A stretch of 64,000 bases of DNA from Actinomycetes bacterium (GCA_023428065.1 JAEYZI010000034.1:1-64000); one strand, 5' to 3'. Shown: positions 40,648-49,115, counted from the stretch's first letter. The notes: generated from the sequence alone by a model not told the origin. Translations and numbers: made by a program.

Positions 40648-41535
40648 TCAGCCTCCGAGCCCCAGCAGCCGCACGGCGTTGTCGCGCAGGATGCCCGGCA
40701 TGACCGCGGGCTTGAGGGCGGTCTGCTCGACGTCGCGCAGCCACCGGTCGGGCGTCAGCAGGGGGAAGTCGGAGCCGAACAGCACGCGCGAGGAGAGGAT
40801 CGAGTTGGCGTAGCGCACGAGCTCGGCGCCGAAGTACTTGGGGCTCCATCCGGAGAGGTCGATCCACGTGTTGGGCTTGTGGGTCGCGACGGCGAGCGCC
40901 TCGTCCTGCCAGGGCACCGAGGGGTGCGCCATGACGATCTGCAGCTCGGGGAATCGAGCCGCGGCGGTGTCGAGCAGCATGGGGTTCGAAAGTCCGAGGG
41001 TGAGCCCGCGGCCGCCGGGCAGCCCCGCGCCGATGCCCGTCTGGCCCGTGTGGAAGAGGGCGACGACGCCCGCGTCGCTCAGCACCTCGTAGAGCGGGGA
41101 GTGCACGGGGTCGCTCGGGTCGAAGCCCTGCACGGTGGGGTGGAACTTGAAGCCCCGCACGCCGTGGTCCTCGATGAGCCGTCGCGCGTCGTCGATCGCG
41201 GACGCGCCGCGCAGCGGGTCGACGGAGCCGAACGGGATGAGCACGTCGTTGTGGCGCGCCGCGCCCTCGGCGATCTCGGCGCTCGAGAGCGGCGGATGCC
41301 CGAGATGCGTGCGCGCGTCGACCGTGAATACGACGGCCGCCATGGAGCGCTCGCGGTAGTAGTCGGCGATCGAGTCGAGGTCGGGCCGCGGGCCGTCGGT
41401 GCTGAAGTAGCGCGAGGCGGCCTCGGTGAGGTCGGCGGGCAGCGAGGAGTGGCCGTGCGCGTCGACCTCGACGTGCACGTGCATGTCGATCGCGGTGAGC
41501 GCCGCGACGTCGATCGCCGGTTCGTAGCGCGTCAT
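40648..41535 (-). CDS. Amidohydrolase-2-family protein, probable beta-ketoacyl-CoA hydrolase
   Basis: 295-aa TIM-barrel metallohydrolase. Metal ligands: DMHVHVE near residue 17, GFKFHPT near 138, HTGQTG near 168, VMAHPSVPW near 205, and the final aspartate in LFGSDFPLLTP near 255. The family includes ACMSD-type decarboxylases, but in actinobacterial phenylpropanoid clusters a protein of this kind (phdC) hydrolyses the aromatic beta-ketoacyl-CoA in place of a thiolase. Start ATG 41535 overlaps the SDR stop by 4 nt. A true decarboxylase remains possible. Confidence 0.8.
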   Translation of the reverse strand: MTRYEPAIDVAALTAIDMHVHVEVDAHGHSSLPADLTEAASRYFSTDGPRPDLDSIADYYRERSMAAVVFTVDARTHLGHPPLSSAEIAEGAARHNDVLIPFGSVDPLRGASAIDDARRLIEDHGVRGFKFHPTVQGFDPSDPVHSPLYEVLSDAGVVALFHTGQTGIGAGLPGGRGLTLGLSNPMLLDTAAARFPELQIVMAHPSVPWQDEALAVATHKPNTWIDLSGWSPKYFGAELVRYANSILSSRVLFGSDFPLLTPDRWLRDVEQTALKPAVMPGILRDNAVRLLGLGG

Positions 41536-42464
41536 GACGGGTCGGATGCGCGCGTCAGCTCGTCGGGGAGGGGCGGGAAGCTCTCGCCGACCGTCTCGAG
41601 CGAGGGCCCGAACTCGTCGTCGAACGCCGCGGCGATCGCGTCGGCCGTCCATCCGCCCTCGCGGTACGCCGTGACGGTGGGCTGCGGATGCGACCACAGC
41701 TGCATGCGGTCGCCGCCGATGCCGATCGCCTGCCCCGTCACGCCGGCCGCCGCATCCGAGGCGAGGAAGGCCACGAGGCCCGCGACGTCGTCGGAGGTGC
41801 CGAAGCCGAGGTCGTGGCGGAAGAACGCGGGCATGGGCTCGCCGGCCGCGTCCGCCTCGACGGCGGCGGCGAAGTAGGGCACGGTCGCGGTCATGGCGGT
41901 CGCGGCGACCGGGATGACGGCGTTGGCCGTGATGCCGGCGCGCGCGAGCTCGAGCGCCCACGTGCGCACCATGCCGACGATGCCGGCCTTCGCGGCGGCG
42001 TAGTTGGTCTGTCCGAAGTTGCCGCGCTGACCGGTGGGGGAGCCGATGCACACGATGCGGCCTCCTTCGCCCGCCTCGCGCATGTGCTGCACGGCGGCGC
42101 GCACGCACGTGAAGGTGCCCCGCAGGTGCACGTCGATGACGGTGTCGAAGTCGTCGTCGCTCATCTTCCACAGCACGGTGTCGCGCAGCACGCCCGCGTT
42201 GGTGACGAGGATGTCGAGCCGCCCGTAGCGCTCGACGGCGGCCTCCACGAGCTGCGTCGCGGTCGACGTGGGACCGACGGGCGCCACGACGGCGCTCGCG
42301 ATGCCGCCCTCGGCCGTGATGGAGGCGACGGCCTCCGCCGCGATCGTCTCGTCGACGTCGTTCACGATGACGGATGCGCCCTGTCGCGCGAGCTCCTGGG
42401 CGTAGGCGAGCCCGAGTCCGCGACCCGACCCCGTGACGATCGCGACCTTGCCGTCGAGTGACAT
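41532..42464 (-). CDS. Short-chain dehydrogenase, probable beta-hydroxyacyl-CoA dehydrogenase
   Basis: 310 aa. NAD(P)-binding TGSGRGLGLAYAQEL near residue 12, NAG near 95, catalytic serine in IVCIGSPTGQRG near 145 and YAAAK near 163 are intact. It has an extra C-terminal 45 residues after the SDR core, similar in plan to other pathway members. It would oxidise the 3-hydroxy-3-arylpropionyl-CoA (phdB role). ATG 42464 has AAGGGAG at 8 nt. It is the first gene of the five-gene minus-strand operon and is divergent from the MarR gene. Confidence 0.87.
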   Translation of the reverse strand: MSLDGKVAIVTGSGRGLGLAYAQELARQGASVIVNDVDETIAAEAVASITAEGGIASAVVAPVGPTSTATQLVEAAVERYGRLDILVTNAGVLRDTVLWKMSDDDFDTVIDVHLRGTFTCVRAAVQHMREAGEGGRIVCIGSPTGQRGNFGQTNYAAAKAGIVGMVRTWALELARAGITANAVIPVAATAMTATVPYFAAAVEADAAGEPMPAFFRHDLGFGTSDDVAGLVAFLASDAAAGVTGQAIGIGGDRMQLWSHPQPTVTAYREGGWTADAIAAAFDDEFGPSLETVGESFPPLPDELTRASDPS

Positions 42465-42507
42465 CCGCAACTCCCTTGTCTCGTGCGTCCTATTACAGCC
42501 CGATTCG

Positions 42508-42550
42508 ATTGAAGAAGTCAATTATTGCCGTTGGCACTTTTTGCTAGCAT
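42508..42550. promoter_or_regulatory. MarR-type operator and leaderless promoter between the SDR and MarR genes
   Basis: ATTGA (42508-42512) faces TCAAT (42518-42522) with a 5-nt centre, in an AT-rich stretch. TAGCAT (42545-42550) lies 7 nt before the MarR start ATG 42558. One repressor could control both directions from this site. Confidence 0.6.
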
Positions 42551-42557
42551 CGTGCGC

Positions 42558-42992
42558 ATGGCCCACCGCGCAGCGTCGCCGCTCGACGACGACCTCAGCT
42601 TCCTGCTGGCGCGGGCCAACGCCCTCTCCCTCGCGGCCGGCAACGCCGCGCTCGTCGACCTCGGCCTGCGCGTGCGCTCCTACTCGGTGCTCGCGCTCGC
42701 GGCGGGCGAGGGGCGCCCCTCGCAGCGCGAGCTCGCGGAGTTCCTGCGCCTCGACCCGAGCCAGGTCGTCGCGCTCGTCGACGAGCTGCAGCGCCGCGGG
42801 CTCGTCGTGCGCGAGCCCGACCCCGTCGACCGCCGGGCCAACGTCGTCGTCGCGACGAGCGACGGGGAGGAGCTCTTCGCGCGGGCCCGCGTCGCCGTGC
42901 GCGACGCGGAGCGCGAACTCCACGCGGGCCTCTCCGCCGACGATCGCGCGCGCCTCGCCGATCTGCTCCAGCAGATCGCCTTCCCCGCCTGA
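42558..42992 (+). CDS. MarR-family regulator of the phenylpropanoid operon
   Basis: 144 aa. The winged helix is clear: RPSQRELAEFLRLDPSQVVALVDELQRRGLVVREPDPVDRRANVVVATSDGEEL. The N- and C-terminal helices form the dimer interface. Regulators of this kind (PhdR in Corynebacterium, CouR in Rhodococcus) repress phenylpropanoid genes and are released by p-coumaroyl-CoA-type thioesters; the divergent position supports the same role here. ATG 42558 is set by the TAGCAT box; the longer frame has no initiation signal. Confidence 0.88.
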   Translation: MAHRAASPLDDDLSFLLARANALSLAAGNAALVDLGLRVRSYSVLALAAGEGRPSQRELAEFLRLDPSQVVALVDELQRRGLVVREPDPVDRRANVVVATSDGEELFARARVAVRDAERELHAGLSADDRARLADLLQQIAFPA

Positions 42993-43060
42993 GGCCCCGG
43001 CGCCGGGCAGCCGCCCGCCGTGGTCCGGAGGGGGCGTCATCCGATGCCATGATGGTGCGC

Positions 43061-43981
43061 ATGACGACGAGGCCTGCGCGGGTGGTCGTCGCCATCAATC
43101 CCGCGGCGTCCTTCGGGGCGAGCCGCGACGTCGGCCCGGCCGTCGTGCAGACGCTGCGGGCGATGGGCCACGAGGTGACCTCCCTCACCGAACCCGACTT
43201 CGACTCGCTCCTCGACTCCGCGCGCGCGGCCGTGCGCACGCGTCCCGACGCGCTCGTCGTCGTCGGCGGCGACGGCATGGTCAACCTCGGGGTCAACCTC
43301 GTCGCGGGCACGCGCGTGCCGCTCGGCATCGTGCCCTCCGGCACGGGTAACGACATGGCGCGCGGGCTCGGCATCCCGCACGACGACACCGAGGCGGCCA
43401 TCCGCTTCCTCGCGTCCGCCCTCGAGGCGCCGCCGCGGCAGATCGACGCCGTGCGCGTGCGCTGGACGGACGAGGACGGCGTCCGGCAGGAGCGGCGGGT
43501 CGCGGGCTCCTTCTCCGCCGGCTTCGACGCGATCGTCAACGAGCGCGCGAACCTCATGCGGCACCCCAAGGGACCGAGCCGCTACATCCTCGCCCTGTTC
43601 GCCGAGCTCGTGCGGATGCGTCCGTTCCGCTACCGCGTGGAGCTCGACGATGAGCGCCTCGAGCTCGACGCGCTCATGGTGTCGGTGGGCAACAACGTCT
43701 CGCTCGGCGGGGGCATGCGCATCGCCCCCGACGCCGAGCTCGACGACGGTCTGCTCGACGTCATGATCGTGAAGCCGCTGTCGCGCCTCGCGTTCCTGCG
43801 GCTCTTCCCGCGGGTGTTCGAGGGGGCGCACACGACACTCCCCGCGGTGATGATGCGGCGTGCGAAGCGGATCCGCATCGAGGCGGATGCCCCGCTCGTG
43901 AGCTACGCCGACGGCGAGCGGATCGCGCCCCTCCCCGTCGAGCTCGAGGTGGAGCCGCGGGCCCTGCGGGTGCTCGCCTGA
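43061..43981 (+). CDS. Diacylglycerol/lipid kinase-family protein
   Basis: 306 aa. The catalytic domain has the DAGK signature: VVAINPAASFGASRDVG at the start, VVVGGDGMVNLGVNLV near residue 68, and IVPSGTGNDMARGLGI near 93. The C-terminal beta-sandwich (SFSAGFDAIVNERAN..., MVSVGNNVSLGGGMRIAPDAELDDGLLDV) matches the YegS/DgkB group that phosphorylates lipids with ATP. ATG 43061 is 7 nt after CATGAT, a leaderless-like box; an upstream ATG at 43049 falls inside that box and is less likely. Confidence 0.9.
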   Translation: MTTRPARVVVAINPAASFGASRDVGPAVVQTLRAMGHEVTSLTEPDFDSLLDSARAAVRTRPDALVVVGGDGMVNLGVNLVAGTRVPLGIVPSGTGNDMARGLGIPHDDTEAAIRFLASALEAPPRQIDAVRVRWTDEDGVRQERRVAGSFSAGFDAIVNERANLMRHPKGPSRYILALFAELVRMRPFRYRVELDDERLELDALMVSVGNNVSLGGGMRIAPDAELDDGLLDVMIVKPLSRLAFLRLFPRVFEGAHTTLPAVMMRRAKRIRIEADAPLVSYADGERIAPLPVELEVEPRALRVLA

Positions 43982-44021
43982 CCGCCACCCGGCCGTTTTG
44001 GTCGGGGCCCGAAGCCTGTGG

Positions 44022-44027
44022 CATAAT
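44022..44027 (+). promoter_or_regulatory. Probable -10 box of tRNA-Glu
   Basis: CATAAT lies 19 nt upstream of the mature tRNA 5' end. Confidence 0.5.
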
Positions 44028-44046
44028 CGTCAAGTTGTCGCGAAAC

Positions 44047-44122
44047 GGCCCCATCGTATAGCGGCCTAGTACGCCGCCCTCTCACGGCGGTAACGCGGGT
44101 TCGAATCCCGCTGGGGTCACCA
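44047..44122 (+). tRNA. tRNA-Glu (anticodon CTC)
   Basis: Acceptor GGCCCCA (44047-44053) pairs with TGGGGTC (44112-44118, one G-U pair), discriminator A, and CCA is encoded at 44120-44122. The anticodon stem CCGCC/GGCGG holds loop CTCTCAC with anticodon CTC (reads GAG). The T arm GCGGGTTCGAATCCCGC is perfect. An intrinsic-terminator-like hairpin follows. Confidence 0.97.
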
Positions 44123-44125
44123 ACA

Positions 44126-44158
44126 CGAGAAGCCCGGTCCATCGGACCGGGCTTCTCG
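44126..44158 (+). terminator. Terminator hairpin after tRNA-Glu
   Basis: A perfect 15-bp stem (44126-44140 with 44144-44158) with a 3-nt loop, followed by a short CTTTCC. Confidence 0.75.
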
Positions 44159-44185
44159 CTTTCCCGGCACCTGACGCGGTGCCCG

Positions 44186-44191
44186 TACACT
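44186..44191 (+). promoter_or_regulatory. Leaderless-type -10 box of lsr2
   Basis: TACACT lies 6 nt before ATG 44198. Confidence 0.6.
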
Positions 44192-44197
44192 CGCGAC

Positions 44198-44548
44198 ATG
44201 GCGAAGAAGACGATCACGATCCTCACCGACGACCTCGACGGCACCGAGCTGCCCGCGGGATCCCGCAGCACGCGCTTCGCGCTCGACGGCGTCGAGTACG
44301 AGATCGACCTCTCCGCCGAGAACGCGCGCGCGCTCGCCGACGCGCTCTCGCCGTACATCTCCGCCGCCCGACGCGTCGGCGGGACCGCTCGCGCGGCCGC
44401 ATCCCGCCCGCGCAGTCGCGCACCCCGCGGCGACGCCGAGCGGCTCGCCGCCATCCGCGCGTGGGCACAGGGCAACGGCTACACCGTCGGCGACCGCGGC
44501 CGCATCAAGGCCGAGATCGTCGAGGCGTACGAGGCCGCCAACGGCTGA
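44198..44548 (+). CDS. lsr2: Lsr2 nucleoid-associated protein
   Basis: 116-aa H-NS-like silencer of AT-rich DNA, specific to actinobacteria. The N-terminal dimerisation domain (AKKTITILTDDLDGTELPAGSRSTRFALDGVEYEIDLS, in outline) is followed by a basic linker and the C-terminal DNA-binding domain with AIRAWAQGNGYTVGDRGRIKAEIVEAY; the RGR triplet is the AT-hook-like minor-groove contact. Length and layout are standard. It strongly supports the actinobacterial origin of the window. Confidence 0.96.
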   Translation: MAKKTITILTDDLDGTELPAGSRSTRFALDGVEYEIDLSAENARALADALSPYISAARRVGGTARAAASRPRSRAPRGDAERLAAIRAWAQGNGYTVGDRGRIKAEIVEAYEAANG

Positions 44549-44586
44549 GCCCGGCGGCTGTCCGAGGCTCGCGGGATGATGTCGCC

Positions 44587-45294
44587 ATGTGCGGACGATT
44601 CGCGAACGACGCCGAGACCAACGAGCTGATCGAGGAGTTCGTCGCCGCGGGCAACGACTTCCGCGACTGGCGCCCCCAGTACTCGATCGCGCCCACCGAA
44701 ATCGTGCCCATCGTGCGCGAGCGCGCCGCGGGCTCGGGCGAGCTCGTGCGCACGATCGAGCCCGCCGCGTGGGACTTCCATCCGCCGTTCCTCACCGCGA
44801 AGTCGCGCCCGCAGTTCAACGCCCGCATCGAGACGATCGCGACGAACGGCCTGTGGAAGTCGGCGTTCGCGGGCAACCGCTGCATCGTGCCGATGCGCGG
44901 GTACTACGAGTGGACGGGCGAGGCGGGCTCCAAGCAGCCGCACTTCATCCACGGCGAGAGCCGCATCCTCGCCGCCGCGGGTCTCGCGACGGCGCGCAAG
45001 GTCGACGACGAGTGGGTCGTGTCGTGCGCGATCGTCACGCGCGAGGCGCGCGACGCATCCGGCGAGGTGCACGACCGGATGCCGGCCTTCCTCACGCGCG
45101 ACGCCTACGAGGAGTGGCTATCGCCCGCGAAGCTCACGAGCGACGCCGACCGCGAGCGCATGCTCGGCATGCTCGACGCGGTCTCGGCCGAGGTGGCCTC
45201 GACCCTCACGAGCTACGAGGTCGACCGTCGCGTCAACAACTCGCGCACCGTCGACCCGAGCGACCCCGGACTCATCGAGCCGCTCGCGAGTTGA
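44587..45294 (+). CDS. SRAP-family protein (YedK/HMCES-type abasic-site sensor)
   Basis: Crosslinks through its N-terminal cysteine to abasic sites in single-stranded DNA, shielding them. 235 aa. The start MCGRFA gives the catalytic Cys2 after methionine removal. Further family motifs: YSIAPTEIVPIV, KSRPQFNARIET near residue 77, RCIVPMRGYYEW near 98 and the catalytic histidine in GEVHDRMPAFL near 160. ATG 44587 follows GATGAT by 6 nt. Confidence 0.95.
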   Translation: MCGRFANDAETNELIEEFVAAGNDFRDWRPQYSIAPTEIVPIVRERAAGSGELVRTIEPAAWDFHPPFLTAKSRPQFNARIETIATNGLWKSAFAGNRCIVPMRGYYEWTGEAGSKQPHFIHGESRILAAAGLATARKVDDEWVVSCAIVTREARDASGEVHDRMPAFLTRDAYEEWLSPAKLTSDADRERMLGMLDAVSAEVASTLTSYEVDRRVNNSRTVDPSDPGLIEPLAS

Positions 45295-45312
45295 GGCGCG
45301 CGGGCCGCCGAC

Positions 45313-45984
45313 TCAGTGGAGGCTCGGCTCGAGCGGCTGCGCGCCGCTCTCCTTCGCGCCCGCGGTGTGGGCGAGGATCTGCATCTTGACGGACCAGCGG
45401 TCGATGAGGGCGAGGGCGATCGCCGAGGCGATGAAGGTCACGTGGATCATGACCTGCCAGAAGACGCCGTCCCACGTGTAGGTCTCGCCGGTGACGTCGT
45501 CCGCCTTCGGATCGCCGAGGTCGCCGACCTCGATGAAGGTCTTGAGCAGGTGGATCGACGAGATGCCGATGATCGCCATCGCGAGCTTGACCTTGAGCAC
45601 GTTGGCGTTGACGTGGCTCAGCCACTCCGGCTGGTCGGGGTGGCCGTCGACCTTGATGCGCGAGACGAACGTCTCGTAGCCGCCGATGATGACCATGATG
45701 AGCAGGTTGGCGATCATGACGACGTCGATGAGACCGAGCACGCCGAGCATGATCGTGGCCTCCTCGATGTGCGGCCAGTGGCCGATGACCTCCTCGCCGA
45801 GGTGCCACAGCTCGACCATGAAGACGACGACGTAGATCGCCTGTGCGATGACGAGCCCCACGTACAGCGGGGCCTGCAGCCAGCGGCTGAAGAAGATGAA
45901 GTATCCGACGGCGCTCACCCACGGGGTCTGGGGCTTGTACTGGCGGGGGGCGTCGCTGCTCTCGGTCGGTCGCGGCACGGTCAT
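45313..45984 (-). CDS. YqhA-like (UPF0114, TIGR00645) membrane protein
   Basis: 223 aa with four hydrophobic segments. The conserved start of the family, SRWLQAPLYVGLVIAQAIYVVVFMVELWHL, is present, then GVLGLIDVVMIANLLIMVIIGGYETFVSR and VNANVLKVKLAMAIIGISSIHLLKTFIE. Function unknown. An AGGAGCCC site precedes ATG 45984, and TATCCT upstream on that strand fits a -10 box. Divergent from prs. Confidence 0.88.
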   Translation of the reverse strand: MTVPRPTESSDAPRQYKPQTPWVSAVGYFIFFSRWLQAPLYVGLVIAQAIYVVVFMVELWHLGEEVIGHWPHIEEATIMLGVLGLIDVVMIANLLIMVIIGGYETFVSRIKVDGHPDQPEWLSHVNANVLKVKLAMAIIGISSIHLLKTFIEVGDLGDPKADDVTGETYTWDGVFWQVMIHVTFIASAIALALIDRWSVKMQILAHTAGAKESGAQPLEPSLH

Positions 45985-46081
45985 CGGGTCGGGCTCCTGG
46001 TCGGTCGGATCGGCCGTTTCAGGATACGGGCCGACCGGCGCGGCGGGATGTGAGGCAGCCGAACGCCCAGCAGCGGGGCAC

Positions 46082-46087
46082 TAGACT
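46082..46087 (+). promoter_or_regulatory. -10 box of prs
   Basis: TAGACT lies 42 nt before the GTG start, giving a short 5' leader that contains GCGAGGA just before the start. Confidence 0.55.
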
Positions 46088-46129
46088 CGAGATGCCGAGT
46101 CGGAGCCAGGAGAGCGGGTAGCGAGGACA

Positions 46130-47104
46130 GTGTCCGGCATCAAGATCAGCGGAGAGAAGCGGCTCGTCATCGTCTCGGGGCGCGCGCATCCACAGCTCGC
46201 CGAGGACATCGCGGCCGAGCTCGGCACGGAGCTCGTCGAGACCGACACGCGCACCTTCGCGAACGGCGAGATCTACGCGCGATTCGGCGAGTCGATCCGC
46301 GGCACCGACGTCTTCGTCATCCAGTCGCACACGGCGCCCATCAACGAGTGGCTCATGGAGCAGCTCATCATGGTCGACGCCGCGAAGCGCGCGAGCGCGA
46401 AGCGCATCACCGTGGTGGCGCCCTTCTATCCCTACGCCCGCCAGGACAAGAAGGGACGCGGCCGCGAGCCGATCTCGGCCCGCCTCGTCGCCGACCTCTT
46501 CAAGGCCGCGGGCGCCGACCGCATCATGAGCGTCGACCTGCACGCCGCCCAGATCCAGGGCTTCTTCGACGGACCCGTCGACCACCTCTTCGCGATGCCC
46601 GTGCTGCTCGAGCACTTCCGCGGCCTCGACGCATCCGACCTCACGGTCGTGAGCCCCGACATGGGCCGCGTGCGCGTCGCCGACATCTGGTCGGACAAGC
46701 TCGGCGCTCCGCTCGCGATCATCCACAAGCGACGCGACCCGCTCGTGCCGAACCAGGTGAGCGTGCACGAGATCGTGGGCGACGTCGCGGGGCGCACGTG
46801 CCTCATCGTCGACGACCTCATCGACACGGGCCGCACGATCGTCAAGGCGGCGGAGGCGCTCAAGGCGCACGGCGCGACGAGCGTCATCGTCGGGGCGACG
46901 CACGCCGTGTTCTCCGACCCCGCGACCGAGATCCTGCAGTCCGAGTTCATCGACCACGTCGTGGTGACCGACACGCTGCCCCTCGCCGACGAGAAGCGCT
47001 GGGACCGCCTCACGGTGCTGCCGATCGCTCCGCTCATCGCGCGCGCGATCCACGAGGTGTTCGACGACGGCTCCGTCACGTCCATGTTCGACGGCGCGGC
47101 GTGA
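46130..47104 (+). CDS. prs: Ribose-phosphate pyrophosphokinase
   Basis: Makes PRPP from ribose 5-phosphate and ATP for nucleotide, histidine and tryptophan synthesis. 324 aa. Motifs: FANGEIYARFGESIRG near residue 43, the catalytic flexible loop YARQDKKGRGREPISA near 103, metal/ATP histidine in SVDLHAAQIQGFF near 137, and the PRPP loop CLIVDDLIDTGRT near 226. GTG 46130 is supported by GAGGA. In many actinobacteria prs follows glmU; that gene is not next to it here. The stop overlaps the next GTG. Confidence 0.95.
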   Translation: MSGIKISGEKRLVIVSGRAHPQLAEDIAAELGTELVETDTRTFANGEIYARFGESIRGTDVFVIQSHTAPINEWLMEQLIMVDAAKRASAKRITVVAPFYPYARQDKKGRGREPISARLVADLFKAAGADRIMSVDLHAAQIQGFFDGPVDHLFAMPVLLEHFRGLDASDLTVVSPDMGRVRVADIWSDKLGAPLAIIHKRRDPLVPNQVSVHEIVGDVAGRTCLIVDDLIDTGRTIVKAAEALKAHGATSVIVGATHAVFSDPATEILQSEFIDHVVVTDTLPLADEKRWDRLTVLPIAPLIARAIHEVFDDGSVTSMFDGAA

Positions 47105-49107
47105 GCGGGGGCTCCCTCCTCTTCGAACCGCTCCGCATCGGCACCACCGTCGTGCCGAACCGCATCATGCAGACGGCGCATTCGAAGCAGTACTCCGACC
47201 GCGCCGAGTCCGAGCGGGAGATCGCCTACTACGTGCGGCGAGCCGAGGGCGGATGCGGTCTCTTCATCGCCGGAAACCACTTCGTGCACCCGTCGGGCTC
47301 GATCCGCAACTTCGAGGACGCCTGGCGCCGGGAGAGCGTCGCGGCCAATCGCCGCTTCACCGACGCGATCCACGACGCGGGAGCGCGCGTCATGGTGCAG
47401 CTCAACCACCACGGTGCGCAGGCGCAGGCCGACGGTCCCGACGGCCCCCGCCCGGTGTTCGCGCCCTCGCGCATCCTCTCGCCGTCCACGGGCATCGCGA
47501 CGAAGGAGGCCGACGAGGCCGACATCCGTTCCTTCGTCGAGGGCTGGGCGCACTCGGCCGAGCTCGCGCTCGAGGCGGGCTTCGACGGCGTCGAGATCCA
47601 CATGGCGCACGGCTACCTGCTGCACCAGTTCCTCTCGCCGCTCTACAACGCCCGCACCGACGCCTACGGGGGAGACCTCGAGGGGCGCACGCGCTTCCCG
47701 CGCGAGGTGCTGCGCGCCGTGCGCGAGCGCGTGGGAGCGGATGCGACGGTCGGCATCCGCATCGTCGCCGACGAGTTCCACCCCGAGGGGCTCGACGCGG
47801 CGGCGCTGCGCGAGGTCGTCGCCGCCCTGCGCGCCGAGACGCGGATCGACTTCCTCGACCTCGCCGCGGGCGGATACCACAACGTGCACTACGTCTTCCC
47901 CTCCTCGCCCATGCCCGTCGCGTGGCTGCGCGACGCGACGGCGGAGATGAAGGCCGCCAACCCCGACGTCGCGGTGTTCGGCGTCGGCGCCGCGCTCGCG
48001 GTCGAGGAGGCCGAGGAGGTGCTGCGCTCGGGCGTCGCCGACATGGTCGCGCTCACGCGTGCCCAGATCGCCGACCCCGAGCTCGCGCACAAGCTCCGCA
48101 CGGGGCGCACCGACCAGATCCGCCACTGCATCCGGCTCAACCAGGGCTGCCTCGGTCGCGGCAGCCGGGGGCTGCCCGTGTCGTGCACCGTCAACCCGCG
48201 CGCCGGTCGCGAGGAGGAGCGCCCGGCGCTCCCGCGCGTCGACGCGCCCGAGCGGTGGGTCGTCGTGGGCGGAGGGCCGGCCGGGATGCGCGCGGCCGTC
48301 GAGCTCGCCGAGCTCGGCCACGTCGTGCGGCTCGTCGAGCGGGATGCGCGACTCGGCGGCCAGCTCGCGCTCGCCCGCCGCGTGCCCGGGCGTGAGAGCG
48401 TCGACCTGCTCGTCGAGGACCTCGCACGCGACCTCGTCCGGCTGGGCGTCGAGGTCGAGCTGGGCGTCGAGCTCGACGCCGCCGGCATCGAGGGGCTCGA
48501 CGCGGACGGCGTCGTGATCGCGACGGGCGCGACCGCCCCGGCGACGACCTCGCTCCACCTCGGCGGCGCCTACCTCGCGGGCTTCCCCGCAGCGGGCACC
48601 GTCGACGCCTTCTCGGCGCTCGCCGACGCCGCCTCGCTCGGCCGGAGGATCGCGGTCGTCGACGCCGACGGCACCGCGTACGCCTCGGGGGTCGTGCTCT
48701 CCCTCCTCGCGGTCGTCGAGGAGCTCGAGCTCGTGACCCCGAGCGAGACTGTCTTCCCGCACGTGGGGGCGGGCTACGACCGACCCCTGCTGCTCGAGCG
48801 CCTCGCGGCGCATCCGGGTTTCCGGCGCCGCACCGCGACGCGTGTCGCGGGGCTCGGCGACGGGAGCCTCGAGCTCGTCGACGGCCTCACGGGGGAGCGG
48901 TCCCGCATCGGCGGCCTCGACGCGATCGTCGCGCTCGAGCCGCGCGCGGCCGTGCACCCGCGGGGCATGACGGCGGTGCCGGGGGTCGGTATGGGCTCGG
49001 GGCGGATCGTGGCCGTCGGCGACGCCGTGAGCCCCCGCAACATCGATGCGGCGATCGCCGACGCGGTCGAGCTCGTCTACCGCGCGTCCGCGCCCGTCTC
49101 CGCCTGA
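47101..49107 (+). CDS. Old-yellow-enzyme/2,4-dienoyl-CoA-reductase-like oxidoreductase
   Basis: 668 aa in the FadH/TMADH layout: an FMN-binding TIM barrel (residues 1-340), a [4Fe-4S] loop region, and a C-terminal FAD/NAD(P) module starting at WVVVGGGPAGMRAAVELAELGH near residue 387. The barrel has MQTAHSKQYSDR, VQLNHHGAQAQ and EIHMAHGYLLHQFLSPLYN, the last including the catalytic-type His/Tyr region. The cluster motif is abnormal: CIRLNQGC...SC, where relatives have CIGCNQxC; the second cysteine is Leu. The second nucleotide-binding module also lacks a clear GxGxxG. GTG 47101 overlaps the prs stop. Substrate unknown. Confidence 0.85.
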   Translation: MSGGSLLFEPLRIGTTVVPNRIMQTAHSKQYSDRAESEREIAYYVRRAEGGCGLFIAGNHFVHPSGSIRNFEDAWRRESVAANRRFTDAIHDAGARVMVQLNHHGAQAQADGPDGPRPVFAPSRILSPSTGIATKEADEADIRSFVEGWAHSAELALEAGFDGVEIHMAHGYLLHQFLSPLYNARTDAYGGDLEGRTRFPREVLRAVRERVGADATVGIRIVADEFHPEGLDAAALREVVAALRAETRIDFLDLAAGGYHNVHYVFPSSPMPVAWLRDATAEMKAANPDVAVFGVGAALAVEEAEEVLRSGVADMVALTRAQIADPELAHKLRTGRTDQIRHCIRLNQGCLGRGSRGLPVSCTVNPRAGREEERPALPRVDAPERWVVVGGGPAGMRAAVELAELGHVVRLVERDARLGGQLALARRVPGRESVDLLVEDLARDLVRLGVEVELGVELDAAGIEGLDADGVVIATGATAPATTSLHLGGAYLAGFPAAGTVDAFSALADAASLGRRIAVVDADGTAYASGVVLSLLAVVEELELVTPSETVFPHVGAGYDRPLLLERLAAHPGFRRRTATRVAGLGDGSLELVDGLTGERSRIGGLDAIVALEPRAAVHPRGMTAVPGVGMGSGRIVAVGDAVSPRNIDAAIADAVELVYRASAPVSA

Positions 49108-49115
49108 GGGCCGCC

